Positions 1 through 8,140 of a stretch of DNA of 46,783 nucleotides are shown piece by piece (position 1 is the stretch's first letter; every line of letters starts with the position of its first letter). The notes beneath the pieces were generated by a model. The model saw only the letters and a list, made by a program, of their open reading frames with translations, did no database searches and had not been told where the DNA came from. The position numbers and the translations under genes were made by a program. Source of the DNA: Actinomycetes bacterium (lineage in GTDB: Bacteria > Actinomycetota > Acidimicrobiia > Acidimicrobiales > UBA8190); the NCBI GenBank assembly GCA_021819525.1, contig JAKAQW010000006.1:1-46783 (forward strand), given 5' to 3'.

Positions 1-125
1 GAGAGCGCTGGGAGCACTACGTCGTGCTCGCCGACAGCGACACCTTCGGGACGTCGTCCTCAGGCGCAGGCGGGCAGGGGGACGTCTGCTGTGGCGCAGC
101 CGTGACCAGCAGCGCAGCCAGGTAG
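1..125 (+). CDS. C-terminal end of an unidentified protein (5' truncated by window edge)
   Basis: The frame starting at base 3 is open from the window edge to a TAG at 123-125 and encodes the last 40 residues of a protein. The tail contains a Cys-Cys-Gly motif near the end. The next gene begins at base 126 with no gap, so the two are almost certainly co-transcribed and translationally coupled. I do not recognise the family from this fragment. An arsenic-related role is only suggested by the neighbouring arsenite methyltransferase. Confidence 0.5.
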   Translation, partial: ERWEHYVVLADSDTFGTSSSGAGGQGDVCCGAAVTSSAAR

Positions 126-953
126 GTGACAGCGATGGACGACGCCACCGATAACGCCACCGATAACGCCACCGATATCAGAGAGGCTGTCCGGCGCCGC
201 TACGCTGCGGCCGCGATCGAAGCCGCCGGCGCGGCGAGCGGAGCTCCGTCGTGCTGCGGCCCGTCCGGGTTCGGCGCCCGCGGACCGGCAGGCCAGGCGG
301 TCTTCGGGGCCGCCTTGTACGACCATGGCGAGGAGGCCACCGCACCCGACGCCGTCTCGGCCTCGCTCGGCTGTGGTGTGCCAACAGCGGTCGCAGACCT
401 GCACCCCGGCGAGGTGGTCCTCGACCTCGGTTCGGGCGCAGGCGCCGATGTGCTGATCGCTGCTCGACGGGTCGCTCCTGGCGGTAAGGCGATCGGTCTC
501 GACATGACCCCTGAGATGCTCGAGCTCGCCCGTCGCCACGTCGTCGCAGCCGGGGTCGACAACGTCGAGCTCCTCGAGGGTTACCTCGAAGCGATCCCGC
601 TTCCCGATGACAGCGTCGACGTCGTGATCTCCAACTGCGTGATCAACCTTGCTGCCGACAAGCGCGCCGTGCTGCGAGAAGCAGCCCGGGTGCTTCGCCC
701 TGGTGGGCGCTTCGCCGTCTCCGACGTGATCGCCGATCCAGGCATGGACGCCGAGACGCGAGCCGACATGGCGCAGTGGACCGGCTGCATCGCCGGCGCG
801 CTCAGCGAAGCTGACTACCGGGAGTCCTTGTCCGACGCGGGCTTCGAGGACATCGAGATCGTCGAGACCCATCGCGTGCACTCGCACGCCGCGGCTGCCA
901 TCGTCCGCGCCCGCAACACCGCTGCTCCCGGCCCCACTCCGAGAACGCGCTGA
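126..953 (+). CDS. arsM: Arsenite S-adenosylmethionine methyltransferase
   Basis: This 275-residue cytoplasmic enzyme should transfer methyl groups from SAM to trivalent arsenic, giving volatile or less toxic methylarsenicals. The SAM-binding motif ([10 protein letters not shown]) lies at about residues 99-108. The cysteines that bind As(III) in characterised ArsM are all present: Cys43/44 in SCCGPS, Cys83 in SLGCG, Cys171 in SNCVIN and Cys221 in WTGC. Their spacing closely matches algal CmArsM. The chosen GTG start directly follows the stop codon of the upstream gene; an ATG lies three codons further in. The N-terminus has a small ATDN repeat (residues 7-18). Length is normal for the family. 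No arsR or arsenite pump gene is visible inside the window. Confidence 0.93.
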   Translation: MTAMDDATDNATDNATDIREAVRRRYAAAAIEAAGAASGAPSCCGPSGFGARGPAGQAVFGAALYDHGEEATAPDAVSASLGCGVPTAVADLHPGEVVLDLGSGAGADVLIAARRVAPGGKAIGLDMTPEMLELARRHVVAAGVDNVELLEGYLEAIPLPDDSVDVVISNCVINLAADKRAVLREAARVLRPGGRFAVSDVIADPGMDAETRADMAQWTGCIAGALSEADYRESLSDAGFEDIEIVETHRVHSHAAAAIVRARNTAAPGPTPRTR

Positions 954-987
954 GCATGGCGCCGGTTTGTGCGAACCACGTGCAAGA

Positions 988-1009
988 GGCCGGCCCCAGG
1001 GGGCCGGCC
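988..1009. terminator. GC-rich hairpin between convergent arsM and glnA
   Basis: A perfect 10-bp inverted repeat (GGCCGGCCCC with GGGGCCGGCC) lies between the arsM stop and the glnA stop. It has no T-run on either side. Position and symmetry fit a bidirectional terminator for the two converging genes. Confidence 0.55.
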
Positions 1010-1051
1010 CTCGCGAACGTGCTGGTAAGAGCCCCTGCCGGGCACTCTCGA

Positions 1052-2476
1052 TCAGATGTCGTAGTAGAGCATGAACTCCCAGGGGTGCGGGCGCAGGCGG
1101 ATGGCGTCGACCTCGTTCAGGCGCTTGTACTCGACCCAGGTGTCGATCAGGTCGTCGGTGAACACGCCCCCCGCCTTCAAGAAGTCGTTGTCGGCTTCGA
1201 GGGCGAAGAGCGCCTCGTCGAGCGATCCGGGCACCTGGGGCACCTGGGCCAGCTCCTCGGGCGGCAGGTCGTAGAGGTCGCGGTCCACGGGCTCGGGGGG
1301 CTCGATGCGGTTCTGCACGCCGTCGAGCCCGGCCATCAGCATGGCGGAGAAGGCCAGGTACGGGTTGCACGACGGGTCTGGGCAGCGGAACTCCACCCGC
1401 TTGGCCTTCGGGCTCTGCGAGTACAGCGGGATCCGGCACGCGGCGGAGCGGTTGCGCTGGGAGTAGACCAGGTTCACCGGCGCCTCGTAGCCGGGCACGA
1501 GGCGCTTGTAGGAGTTGGTGGTCGGCGCGGCGAACGCCAGCACCGCCGGGGCGTGGCGCAGCAGACCGCCGATGTACCAGCGGCCGATGTCCGACAGGCC
1601 GCCGTAGCCGTCCCCGTAGAACAGCGGCTCGCCGCCTTTCCACAGCGACTGGTGGCAGTGCATGCCAGAGCCGTTGTCCTGGAACAGCGGCTTGGGCATG
1701 AACGTCGCGGTGTAGCCGGCCGCCCGAGCCACGCTCTTCACCACGTACTTGTAGAGCATGAGCTTGTCCGCCATGGTGAGCAGGGTGTCGAAGCGCATGT
1801 CGATCTCCGCCTGCCCGGCGGTGGCCACCTCGTGGTGCTGGACCTCGATCTCGATCCCGAGACGCTCCATGGTGAGGATCATCTCCGAGCGAAGATCTTG
1901 GAAGTGGTCGGTGGGTGGGACCGGGAAGTAACCCTCCTTCGGTCGGATCTTGTACCCGAGGTTCCCGCCCTCCTCGTGGCGGGCGCCGTTCCACCAGCCT
2001 TCGATGGAGTCCACCTGGTAGAACGCGCTGTGCTGGTCCTGGGAGTACCGGACGTCGTCGAAGATGAAGAACTCCGCCTCGGGGCCGAAGTAGATGGTGT
2101 CGGCCAGCCCGGTGGACGCCACGTACTTCTCCGCCTTCTCCGCGACGTAGCGCGGGTCACGGGAGTAGGGCTCCAAGGTGATGGGGTCTCGGACGAAGCA
2201 GTTCACGTTCAAGGTACGGTGCTGGCGGAACGGGTCGAGCACAGCGGTGCTCGGGTCGGGCACGAGGATCATGTCCGACTCCTGGATCTCCTGGAAACCC
2301 CGGATCGAGGACCCGTCGAAGCCGAGCCCCTCGGTGAAGACGTCCTCGGTCAGGGCGTGGGCGGGAATCGAGAAGTGCTGGGTCAAGCCAGGCAGGTCGA
2401 TGAAGCGGATGTCGACGATCTCGACACCCTCGTCCTGCACCAGGCGGAGCACTTCCGCCGGGGTCCGCTGCTGCAC
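1052..2476 (-). CDS. glnA: Type I glutamine synthetase, adenylylatable (GSI-beta) form
   Basis: The enzyme condenses glutamate and ammonia to glutamine using ATP and is the main ammonia-assimilation step. At 474 residues it has normal GSI length. Visible signatures include GPEAEFFIF (metal site), [21 protein letters not shown] and the [14 protein letters not shown] block. Tyr402 in DLYDLPPEE corresponds to the adenylylation site of GSI-beta enzymes, so post-translational control by an adenylyltransferase is expected. The frame is open further upstream, but the GTG at 2476 is preceded by a strong AAGGAGG ribosome binding site at 4-5 nt and gives the family N-terminus. It is divergent from a second glutamine synthetase at 2871. 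Confidence 0.96.
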   Translation of the reverse strand: MQQRTPAEVLRLVQDEGVEIVDIRFIDLPGLTQHFSIPAHALTEDVFTEGLGFDGSSIRGFQEIQESDMILVPDPSTAVLDPFRQHRTLNVNCFVRDPITLEPYSRDPRYVAEKAEKYVASTGLADTIYFGPEAEFFIFDDVRYSQDQHSAFYQVDSIEGWWNGARHEEGGNLGYKIRPKEGYFPVPPTDHFQDLRSEMILTMERLGIEIEVQHHEVATAGQAEIDMRFDTLLTMADKLMLYKYVVKSVARAAGYTATFMPKPLFQDNGSGMHCHQSLWKGGEPLFYGDGYGGLSDIGRWYIGGLLRHAPAVLAFAAPTTNSYKRLVPGYEAPVNLVYSQRNRSAACRIPLYSQSPKAKRVEFRCPDPSCNPYLAFSAMLMAGLDGVQNRIEPPEPVDRDLYDLPPEELAQVPQVPGSLDEALFALEADNDFLKAGGVFTDDLIDTWVEYKRLNEVDAIRLRPHPWEFMLYYDI

Positions 2477-2870
2477 GGGTCCTCCTTGTCGTGTTCGGTC
2501 GTCGGCGGGCCGCCGGGCTCCGGGCCCCGCCCGATGCTGGCATCGGCCGGGCCGCTTTGCTCGTGACCGGTCGAACCGGCGCCACGGTCGTGGCGCCACC
2601 ATGCTGCAAGGTGCAGCGGGCCGGGACAAGTCCACGATTCGCCGAACCCGGCGACGACCTCTGGCGCCTGGGTGGCGCCGGCCGAGCGCATCGTCGCGGG
2701 TCGGCGTTTCGCCGGTGTTACTGCTGTGTGAACAGCGCGTGAACCGAGATGCGGAAGCTGGGCTCCCGGCTCCGCCCACGCGGCCGACCTGCGACACTGG
2801 TGGTCGGCATCACGAGCGAGCAGGACATCTCACGAGCAGGACGTCTCGAAGGACCAGGAAAGGCACCACC
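2477..2870. promoter_or_regulatory. Divergent control region between the two glutamine synthetase genes
   Basis: This 394-bp region has no convincing gene and must carry promoters for both divergent synthetases. It contains a symmetric site (CCGATGC, two bases, GCATCGG) at 2531-2546. A GTTAC-N6-GTGAAC element at 2717-2733 loosely resembles the actinobacterial GlnR half-site pair (gTnAc-n6-GaAAc). A short direct repeat (CACGAGCAGGAC-like) occurs around 2811-2842. The GlnR assignment is a guess from motif similarity and from the GlnR-like gene at 4202. Confidence 0.4.
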
Positions 2871-4205
2871 ATGCACAGCCAGCAGGAGTACGTGCTGCGG
2901 ACGGTCGAGGAGCGCGGCATCCGTTTCGTCCAGCTGTGGTTCACCGACGTGCTCGGGACCCCGAAGACCTTCAGCATCACCCCCGCCGAGCTCGAGAACG
3001 CGCTGGAGGAGGGGATGACCTTCGACGGATCGGCCATCGACGGGTTCAGCCGGGTCCAAGAGAGCGACGTCTTGGCCCGACCCGATCCGAAGACCTTCCA
3101 GATCCTTCCCTGGCACGCCGCGGAGGTGCCGGTGGCCCGGGTCTTCTGCGACCTGTTCAACCTGGACGGCACCCCGTTCGAGGGCTGTCCGCGCCATGTG
3201 CTGCGCCGGACGCTGGACCGGGCTCGAGAGCGGGGCTTCACCTTCTTCGTGGCGCCGGAGATCGAGTACTTCTACTTCGCCGACGCGGATCCCTCCAAGA
3301 CCCCGACCGGCCTCGACAGCGGCACCTACTTCGAGCTGACCACCGGCGACGTGGCCGACGAGATCCGCCGCCAGAGCGTGCTCACCTTGGAGGAGATGGG
3401 CATCCCCGTCGAGCACGCCCAGCACGAGGACGCCCCTTCCCAACACGAGATCGACCTCCGCTACACCGACGCGCTGACCATGGCCGACACCGTGATGTCG
3501 GTGCGCCTCGTGGTGAAGGAGATGGCTCGCCGCCACGGCGTGCACGCCAGCTTCATGCCCAAGCCGTTAGCTGGAGTCCAGGGCTCGGGGATGCACACCC
3601 ACATGTCGCTGTTCGAGGGCGACACCAACGCCTTCTTCGACGCCGGAGACCCCTCGCAGCTCTCGCCGGTCGCCCGGCAGTTCGTGGCCGGGCTGCTGCA
3701 CCACGCGTCTGAGATCACGGCGGTCACGAACCAGTGGGTGAACTCCTACAAGCGCCTCGTCGCCGGCTACGAGGCTCCGGTGCACGTGTCGTGGGCCCGG
3801 AACAACCGCTCGGCCCTGGTGCGGGTGCCGGTGGTGAAGCGGGGCAAGGCCGAGTCGACGCGAGTGGAGCTGCGCTCCCCGGACTCGGCCTGCAACCCCT
3901 ACCTGGCGTTCGCCGTCATCCTGGCCGCCGGCATGGCCGGGATCGAGCACGACTACGAGCTGCCGGCGGAGACCACCACCAACCTCTACCAGCTCACCCC
4001 CGAGGAGCTGGCCGCCGACGGGGTGCGCCCCTTGCCGAGCAGCCTGATCGATGCGGTGACGGAGATGGAGCGCTCGGAGCTGGTGGCCGACACCCTGGGT
4101 GAGCACGTCTTCGAGTGGTTCGTGCGCAACAAGCGAGCCGAGTGGGCGGCCTACAAGACCCACGTCAGCCAGTTCGAGCTGGACCGCTACCTTCCGGTCC
4201 TGTGA
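2871..4205 (+). CDS. Type I glutamine synthetase, second copy without adenylylation site (GlnA2-like)
   Basis: This 444-residue protein is a second GSI paralog, about 30 residues shorter than the product at 1052-2476 and close in length to M. tuberculosis GlnA2. It keeps FDGSAIDGF, the metal ligands in VAPEIEYFYF, GSGMHTHMSLF, NNRSALVRVP and the LRSPDSACNPYLAF block. The adenylylation loop is changed to NLYQLTPEELAAD, so adenylyl control is doubtful. The ATG is preceded by AAAGG. It overlaps the next gene by 4 nt, so synthetase and regulator are translationally coupled. Its substrate could be glutamate/ammonia or, as for some GlnA-like paralogs, a different amine. Confidence 0.92.
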   Translation: MHSQQEYVLRTVEERGIRFVQLWFTDVLGTPKTFSITPAELENALEEGMTFDGSAIDGFSRVQESDVLARPDPKTFQILPWHAAEVPVARVFCDLFNLDGTPFEGCPRHVLRRTLDRARERGFTFFVAPEIEYFYFADADPSKTPTGLDSGTYFELTTGDVADEIRRQSVLTLEEMGIPVEHAQHEDAPSQHEIDLRYTDALTMADTVMSVRLVVKEMARRHGVHASFMPKPLAGVQGSGMHTHMSLFEGDTNAFFDAGDPSQLSPVARQFVAGLLHHASEITAVTNQWVNSYKRLVAGYEAPVHVSWARNNRSALVRVPVVKRGKAESTRVELRSPDSACNPYLAFAVILAAGMAGIEHDYELPAETTTNLYQLTPEELAADGVRPLPSSLIDAVTEMERSELVADTLGEHVFEWFVRNKRAEWAAYKTHVSQFELDRYLPVL

Positions 4206-4897
4206 CCACAGTCACCTCCGCGCCCAGCGCGCCGGTGCTCTGCTACCCCGACCCGCTGCCCCCGGAGCTGGCCTCTGCCATCGACCGGGCCGGCTACCCC
4301 TGGCGGGCAGTCGACCGCCCTCACGCCGCTGCGACCGACGAGCCCGAGGACGGGTGGGCCGGCGCCATGGTGAGCGCGGTGGACGACGCCCAGCAGGCCT
4401 TCGCCCTGTGCCGGGCGTTGCGTGCCCGGGACGTGCCACTGCGGCCGCTGCTGCTGGTGGTCCGGCCCGATCAGCTCGGCGACCTGGCGCTGCGCGACGA
4501 CCTCTTCGACGATTTCTGCATCGCACCCGCCCATCCCGACGAGGTCGCCACCCGCCTGGCGCACCTGTTCGTCCGCACCGGCCGGGGACTTCGGCCCGAG
4601 CTCATCGAGCACGGGCCGCTCCTGCTCAACTTGGAGACCTATCAGGCGGCGGTGGCCGGCCGGCCGCTCGATCTCACGTTCATGGAGTACGAGCTGCTGC
4701 GGTTCCTGGCCGCGAGACCGGGCAAGGTGTTCACCCGGGAGACCCTGCTCAGCCGGGTGTGGGGCTACGAGTACTACGGCGGTGCCCGCACCGTCGACGT
4801 CCACGTGCGGCGCCTGCGGGCCAAGCTCGGGGAGGAGCACGCCCATCTGATCGAGACGGTGCGCTCGGTGGGCTACCGCTTCGGCTCACTGGGCTGA
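4202..4897 (+). CDS. OmpR-family winged-helix regulator, GlnR-like
   Basis: The 231-residue protein has an atypical receiver-like N-terminal half (residues 1-125) and a clear OmpR/PhoB winged-helix DNA-binding domain at about 140-229, with LDLTFMEYELLRFLA, VFTRETLLSRVWGY and RTVDVHVRRLRAKLG. Architecture and C-terminal sequence resemble actinobacterial GlnR, the global nitrogen regulator. The receiver half lacks an obvious phosphoacceptor Asp motif, which fits phosphorylation-independent control. The GTG start overlaps the synthetase stop codon (GTGA). Co-translation with a glutamine synthetase strongly suggests a role in nitrogen control, but orthology to GlnR is inferred. Confidence 0.85.
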   Translation: MTTVTSAPSAPVLCYPDPLPPELASAIDRAGYPWRAVDRPHAAATDEPEDGWAGAMVSAVDDAQQAFALCRALRARDVPLRPLLLVVRPDQLGDLALRDDLFDDFCIAPAHPDEVATRLAHLFVRTGRGLRPELIEHGPLLLNLETYQAAVAGRPLDLTFMEYELLRFLAARPGKVFTRETLLSRVWGYEYYGGARTVDVHVRRLRAKLGEEHAHLIETVRSVGYRFGSLG

Positions 4898-4991
4898 GCA
4901 GACCCACCGCGACCCGGTGCCCGCCGTCGGCCCCTTCCTCTCACATGAGGCTCCCATGAGGCCGAGGGACTTGCGCTCGCATCTCGGGTGG

Positions 4992-5372
4992 TCACGTCGC
5001 ACGGGGAGCCGCTTGGTCACCGGCCACGGCCCACACCTCTACCTCGACCAGCGCCCCGAGGGGCAGGCCGGCGACAGCCACGACCGACCTGGCCGGACGG
5101 CTGGCACCGAGGGCGGCTGTGTAACGCTCGTTGAAGACGGCGTAGTCGCCGATGTCGGCGAGGAACGCCGTCACCTTCACCACCTCGGGCCAGCCCAGAC
5201 CCTCCTGGGCCAACAGGTCGGCCACGTTCGCCAGCGCCTGGTCCGTCTGGGCCACGAATCCTCCGGCTACCAGCTCAGGGCCGCTGTCGCCGGGGCGAGC
5301 ACCGAGCTGCCCGGAGCACACCACCAGGTCTCCGGCACGAACCAGGGGTCGGTAGGGTCCGACGGCGGGCAC
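4992..5372 (-). CDS. RidA-family (YjgF/YER057c/UK114) protein
   Basis: This 126-residue protein matches the RidA family, whose members hydrolyse reactive enamine/imine intermediates, for example from amino-acid deamination. The family core GDLVVCSGQLG and the C-terminal RPARSVVAVAGLPLGALVEVE, including the conserved Arg, are visible. The GTG start lies 2 nt after the stop codon of the molybdenum-enzyme gene upstream, so it is the last gene of that operon. The substrate may therefore be a product of that oxidoreductase, which is inference. Subfamily cannot be assigned by eye. Confidence 0.88.
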   Translation of the reverse strand: MPAVGPYRPLVRAGDLVVCSGQLGARPGDSGPELVAGGFVAQTDQALANVADLLAQEGLGWPEVVKVTAFLADIGDYAVFNERYTAALGASRPARSVVAVAGLPLGALVEVEVWAVAGDQAAPRAT

Positions 5373-5374
5373 GC

Positions 5375-7393
5375 TCAGCGCTCCCCGCGAGCCGTCGGCC
5401 ACGCCGGTGCGAAGCCGCTTCGGGCCCACGCTGCGGCGGCCACCGCAGCCAGCACCGCGTCGCCGGCGGGCACCGGCGGTGCTGCAGAGGGCTCTATGAC
5501 CACGGCCACCGGTGGCATGTCGCGCGCTGGGAGCACGCCGAAGGAGCGGATCGTGAGATCGTGCACCACCCCATCGTCGTCCACGGACAGCGCTTCGCGC
5601 CAGACCCACCCGAGAGCCTGGTGAGCCGCCCCGATGCAGTAAGAGCGCAGCACCACCTCGTCGAGCACCTCGCCGGCCCACACCGTCACTGTCACCGCCC
5701 CGTCAGCGTCGATCCGAGCTGCGGCCCGGGCGCCAGCCGGGGTAGTCACCTCGGCCGCGCGGCGAGCTGCAGCCCCGGGTGCCACGGCGATGCCGGTGCC
5801 AGCCGCCGGGAGCTGCGTGGGCCCGCCCGGTGGGGCCTGCGTGGGCGCGGCGGCCGGGGGGGCAGGGGCGATGCCGGTGCTTGCCCCGGGGGGCCGCGGC
5901 GCCGTCAGGAGGCTGGTGGGTGCGTCCGGGGGGGCGGCGATGCCGGCGCTTGCCCCGGGCGCCGTCACGAGGCTGGTGGGCACCGAGGGCACGGCAGAGC
6001 AGGCTGGGTCTCTCAGCATGGCCAGGGCGGCAGACAGCACGGCGCCTTCCACCCATCCCGCACCTCGGATCGCCGAGGACACCGGGGGACCAGTGGTGTC
6101 CACCACCTCCACGACCAACCCTGGGGCGGCCGAGCGCAGCGCGTCGGCCCAGCCTTCGAGACAGGAGCCCGGTGTCCGAGCCACCCGGACCACCCCGGTG
6201 CCATCGGTGGCGACGCCGGCAGCCAGTGGCGGTCGCTTGGGGCCGGCTCGCACTACGTCTTCGCGGCTCAGCACCACCCGGACAGGACGGCCGGTCCGCT
6301 CAGCGAGCAGCCGGGCAGCCGCTGGTGCCGGGCTGTGGACCTTACCTCCGAACGCACCGCCGTTGGCCAGTGGCGAGGCGGGCTCCCCTCCAGGGACGCA
6401 CCACGAGGCGTCGGGCTCGAGGAAGGCAGGCTCGACGAAGGTGGTCTTCCAGCGCACCACCCATGGGCCGTTTGGTACGGGCAGTGGATGGCGCAGCGGA
6501 CGGGTGGTCCGCCGGCCAGGTACCGCCCCCGCCTGGCGTCGAGCCTCGGCCAGGGTCTCGGCCACCACCCAGTCCCCCCGACCGTCTGGCACCGCCACCA
6601 AGGCGTCGGCCGGGGCGGTGTCGTCGGCGAACCCGCCACCCCCGAGGACCACGTCCATGCCGACTCGCTGAGCGGTACCGGCCTCGAGGGTCGCCCGCCG
6701 GCTCGCCAGAGCCAGATCCCGGCGAGGTGCCGCCTGCCGCCGGGGCCGGTGTGGGCGATCCTTCCCCTGATCGTCACGAGCTCCGCGGTCGTGTGCCCGG
6801 TCGTCGAGAGCCGGGAGGTCTGGGAGAGCCGGGCCGTCTGGGACAGCCCGGTCGTCTGGGACAGCCCGGTCGCCGACGGTCCGTTCGTCGGGCACGTGGG
6901 GACCGGCTGTCTCACCGACGACGCCGTAGGCGGCGGCAGCTGCCTCTATCACGGACTGCCAGCCGGTGCACCGGCAGAGGTGCGCCGCGAGTGCACGGCG
7001 CACGCTGTCTGGACCGGGCCACCCGTCGAACGCCGCCAGCCGCATGACGATGCCCGGGGTGCAGAACCCGCACTGGCTGGCGCCGGCGGCGAGGAACGCT
7101 GCTGCCCAGCGCTCTCGCACCTCGGCCGGCAGCCCGTCCACGGTGGTCACACGGCGGCCCGCCACCCGGCGAACCGCTGTCACGCACGCCACCCTCGGAC
7201 GACCATCGACCCATACGGTGCAGCAGCCGCATTGGCCCTGCGGGCTACAGCCGTCCTTGACCGATCGGATGCCGAGCTGCTCCCGCAAGACCTGCAGCAG
7301 CGTGCTCCCGTCGTCGGGGACGCTGACCGACGCTCCGTTCACATCGAAAGCGACGAGCGCCCCTGTCGAACCAACCACGTTCCGTGGTACCAC
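5375..7393 (-). CDS. Fused [2Fe-2S] / molybdopterin-binding xanthine-dehydrogenase-like protein, probably reduced
   Basis: One 672-residue chain joins two parts that are usually separate subunits. Residues 1-165 form the iron-sulfur subunit: a plant-type [2Fe-2S] site (Cys49, Cys55, Cys58, Cys70) and a second site (QCGFCTPG, HLCRCTGW). After a charged linker with DRAVPD-type repeats comes a shortened molybdopterin-binding part containing GGAFGGK. It is only about 450 residues against roughly 750 in typical large subunits and carries a Pro/Ala/Thr repeat insertion. The usual C-terminal GxGE motif with the catalytic Glu appears absent; the matching region reads SAAPPVPAGDAV. Start candidates are GTG 7393 and GTG 7378. 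It sits between erpA-like and ridA-like genes. Activity and substrate are unknown. Confidence 0.8.
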   Translation of the reverse strand: MVPRNVVGSTGALVAFDVNGASVSVPDDGSTLLQVLREQLGIRSVKDGCSPQGQCGCCTVWVDGRPRVACVTAVRRVAGRRVTTVDGLPAEVRERWAAAFLAAGASQCGFCTPGIVMRLAAFDGWPGPDSVRRALAAHLCRCTGWQSVIEAAAAAYGVVGETAGPHVPDERTVGDRAVPDDRAVPDGPALPDLPALDDRAHDRGARDDQGKDRPHRPRRQAAPRRDLALASRRATLEAGTAQRVGMDVVLGGGGFADDTAPADALVAVPDGRGDWVVAETLAEARRQAGAVPGRRTTRPLRHPLPVPNGPWVVRWKTTFVEPAFLEPDASWCVPGGEPASPLANGGAFGGKVHSPAPAAARLLAERTGRPVRVVLSREDVVRAGPKRPPLAAGVATDGTGVVRVARTPGSCLEGWADALRSAAPGLVVEVVDTTGPPVSSAIRGAGWVEGAVLSAALAMLRDPACSAVPSVPTSLVTAPGASAGIAAPPDAPTSLLTAPRPPGASTGIAPAPPAAAPTQAPPGGPTQLPAAGTGIAVAPGAAARRAAEVTTPAGARAAARIDADGAVTVTVWAGEVLDEVVLRSYCIGAAHQALGWVWREALSVDDDGVVHDLTIRSFGVLPARDMPPVAVVIEPSAAPPVPAGDAVLAAVAAAAWARSGFAPAWPTARGER

Positions 7394-7509
7394 GATCCCC
7401 TGCGATGCGACGCCACCGGAACCCGATGCGGGTGACGAGCCACCTGGGAGGGAGCTCTCGATGGCCGCAGTGGAGCCTGCGCGTGCCGGGAGCGGGCTGC
7501 TGGGCCCGC

Positions 7510-7872
7510 TCAGCTGAACGAAGACCCGCAGCCGCAGGTCCGAGTGGCATTCGGGTTCGACACGTGGAACCCGGCTCCCTGCAACCCGTCGGTATAGTCG
7601 AGGGTCGATCCCGCCAGCAGCTCGGCGCTCGCCGAATCGACAGCCACCTTCACTGCCCCGGCCGTGCGGACCACGTCGTCGTCGACGACCTCGCTGTCGA
7701 AGAACATCTCGTAGCTGTACCCCGAGCAGCCCCCTGGTCGCACTGCCACCCGCAAGACGAGGTCGTCGCCGCCTTCCTGGGCGATCAGCTCGGCCACCTT
7801 GGCAGCAGCGGCGTCGGTCAGTGAGATCGGATCCGGCTTGCGTCCGATGCGTACCGTTGACATCGTCGTCAC
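7510..7872 (-). CDS. erpA: Iron-sulfur cluster assembly/insertion protein, HesB/IscA/ErpA family
   Basis: The 120-residue A-type carrier accepts Fe-S clusters and delivers them to target enzymes in the cytoplasm. The three ligand cysteines are Cys49 in GGCSGYSY and Cys113/Cys115 in the terminal CGCGSSFS. The GTG at 7872 is preferred because AGGAGG lies 8 nt upstream, while the internal ATG at 7863 would be 17 nt away. It is followed 117 nt later by the [2Fe-2S]/molybdopterin protein, a likely client, and faces the Mrp Fe-S carrier across a shared upstream region. The symbol is by family resemblance; iscA-type naming is equally possible. Confidence 0.92.
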   Translation of the reverse strand: MTTMSTVRIGRKPDPISLTDAAAAKVAELIAQEGGDDLVLRVAVRPGGCSGYSYEMFFDSEVVDDDVVRTAGAVKVAVDSASAELLAGSTLDYTDGLQGAGFHVSNPNATRTCGCGSSFS

Positions 7873-8021
7873 CTTGCCAACCTCCTCGTCTCGACTGTGG
7901 TCCACAGGACCGTCGTCCGTCGTCCCCTGCACCGCCAGGATGCAAACCCGCTCGAGGCGGTCTCCTGGCTCACGGCGCCCAGTGTACCGGGCCGGGGCTA
8001 CCGTCGCGCACCCGCCCGCAC

Positions 8022-8072
8022 CCGTCTCGCCAACGGCCTGGCACGCCGCGCCGTCTCGCCAACGGCCTGGCA
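8022..8072. repeat. 22-bp direct repeat upstream of mrp
   Basis: A 22-bp sequence starting CCGTCTCGCC occurs identically at 8022-8043 and 8051-8072, a 29-bp period. It lies in the 268-bp region between the divergent erpA-like and mrp genes. Function is unknown; it may be a regulatory site pair or a slippage duplication. Confidence 0.7.
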
Positions 8073-8128
8073 GGGCAGGGCGCCGCCGCGCCGCCACCGG
8101 CTACCGGTCCACCGGCTCCAGGGGCCGG

Positions 8129-8134
8129 TACGAT
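8129..8134 (+). promoter_or_regulatory. Leaderless promoter -10 (TACGAT) for mrp
   Basis: TACGAT ends exactly 6 nt before the GTG start at 8141. No ribosome binding site is seen. The spacing fits transcription starting at the first base of the start codon. Confidence 0.55.
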
Positions 8135-8140
8135 CATCGC

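Noticed and set aside
60-1994. Long minus-strand open frame opposite arsM and glnA
   Set aside because: It is the shadow of glnA and arsM in high-GC DNA; no family resemblance, and both real genes are certain.
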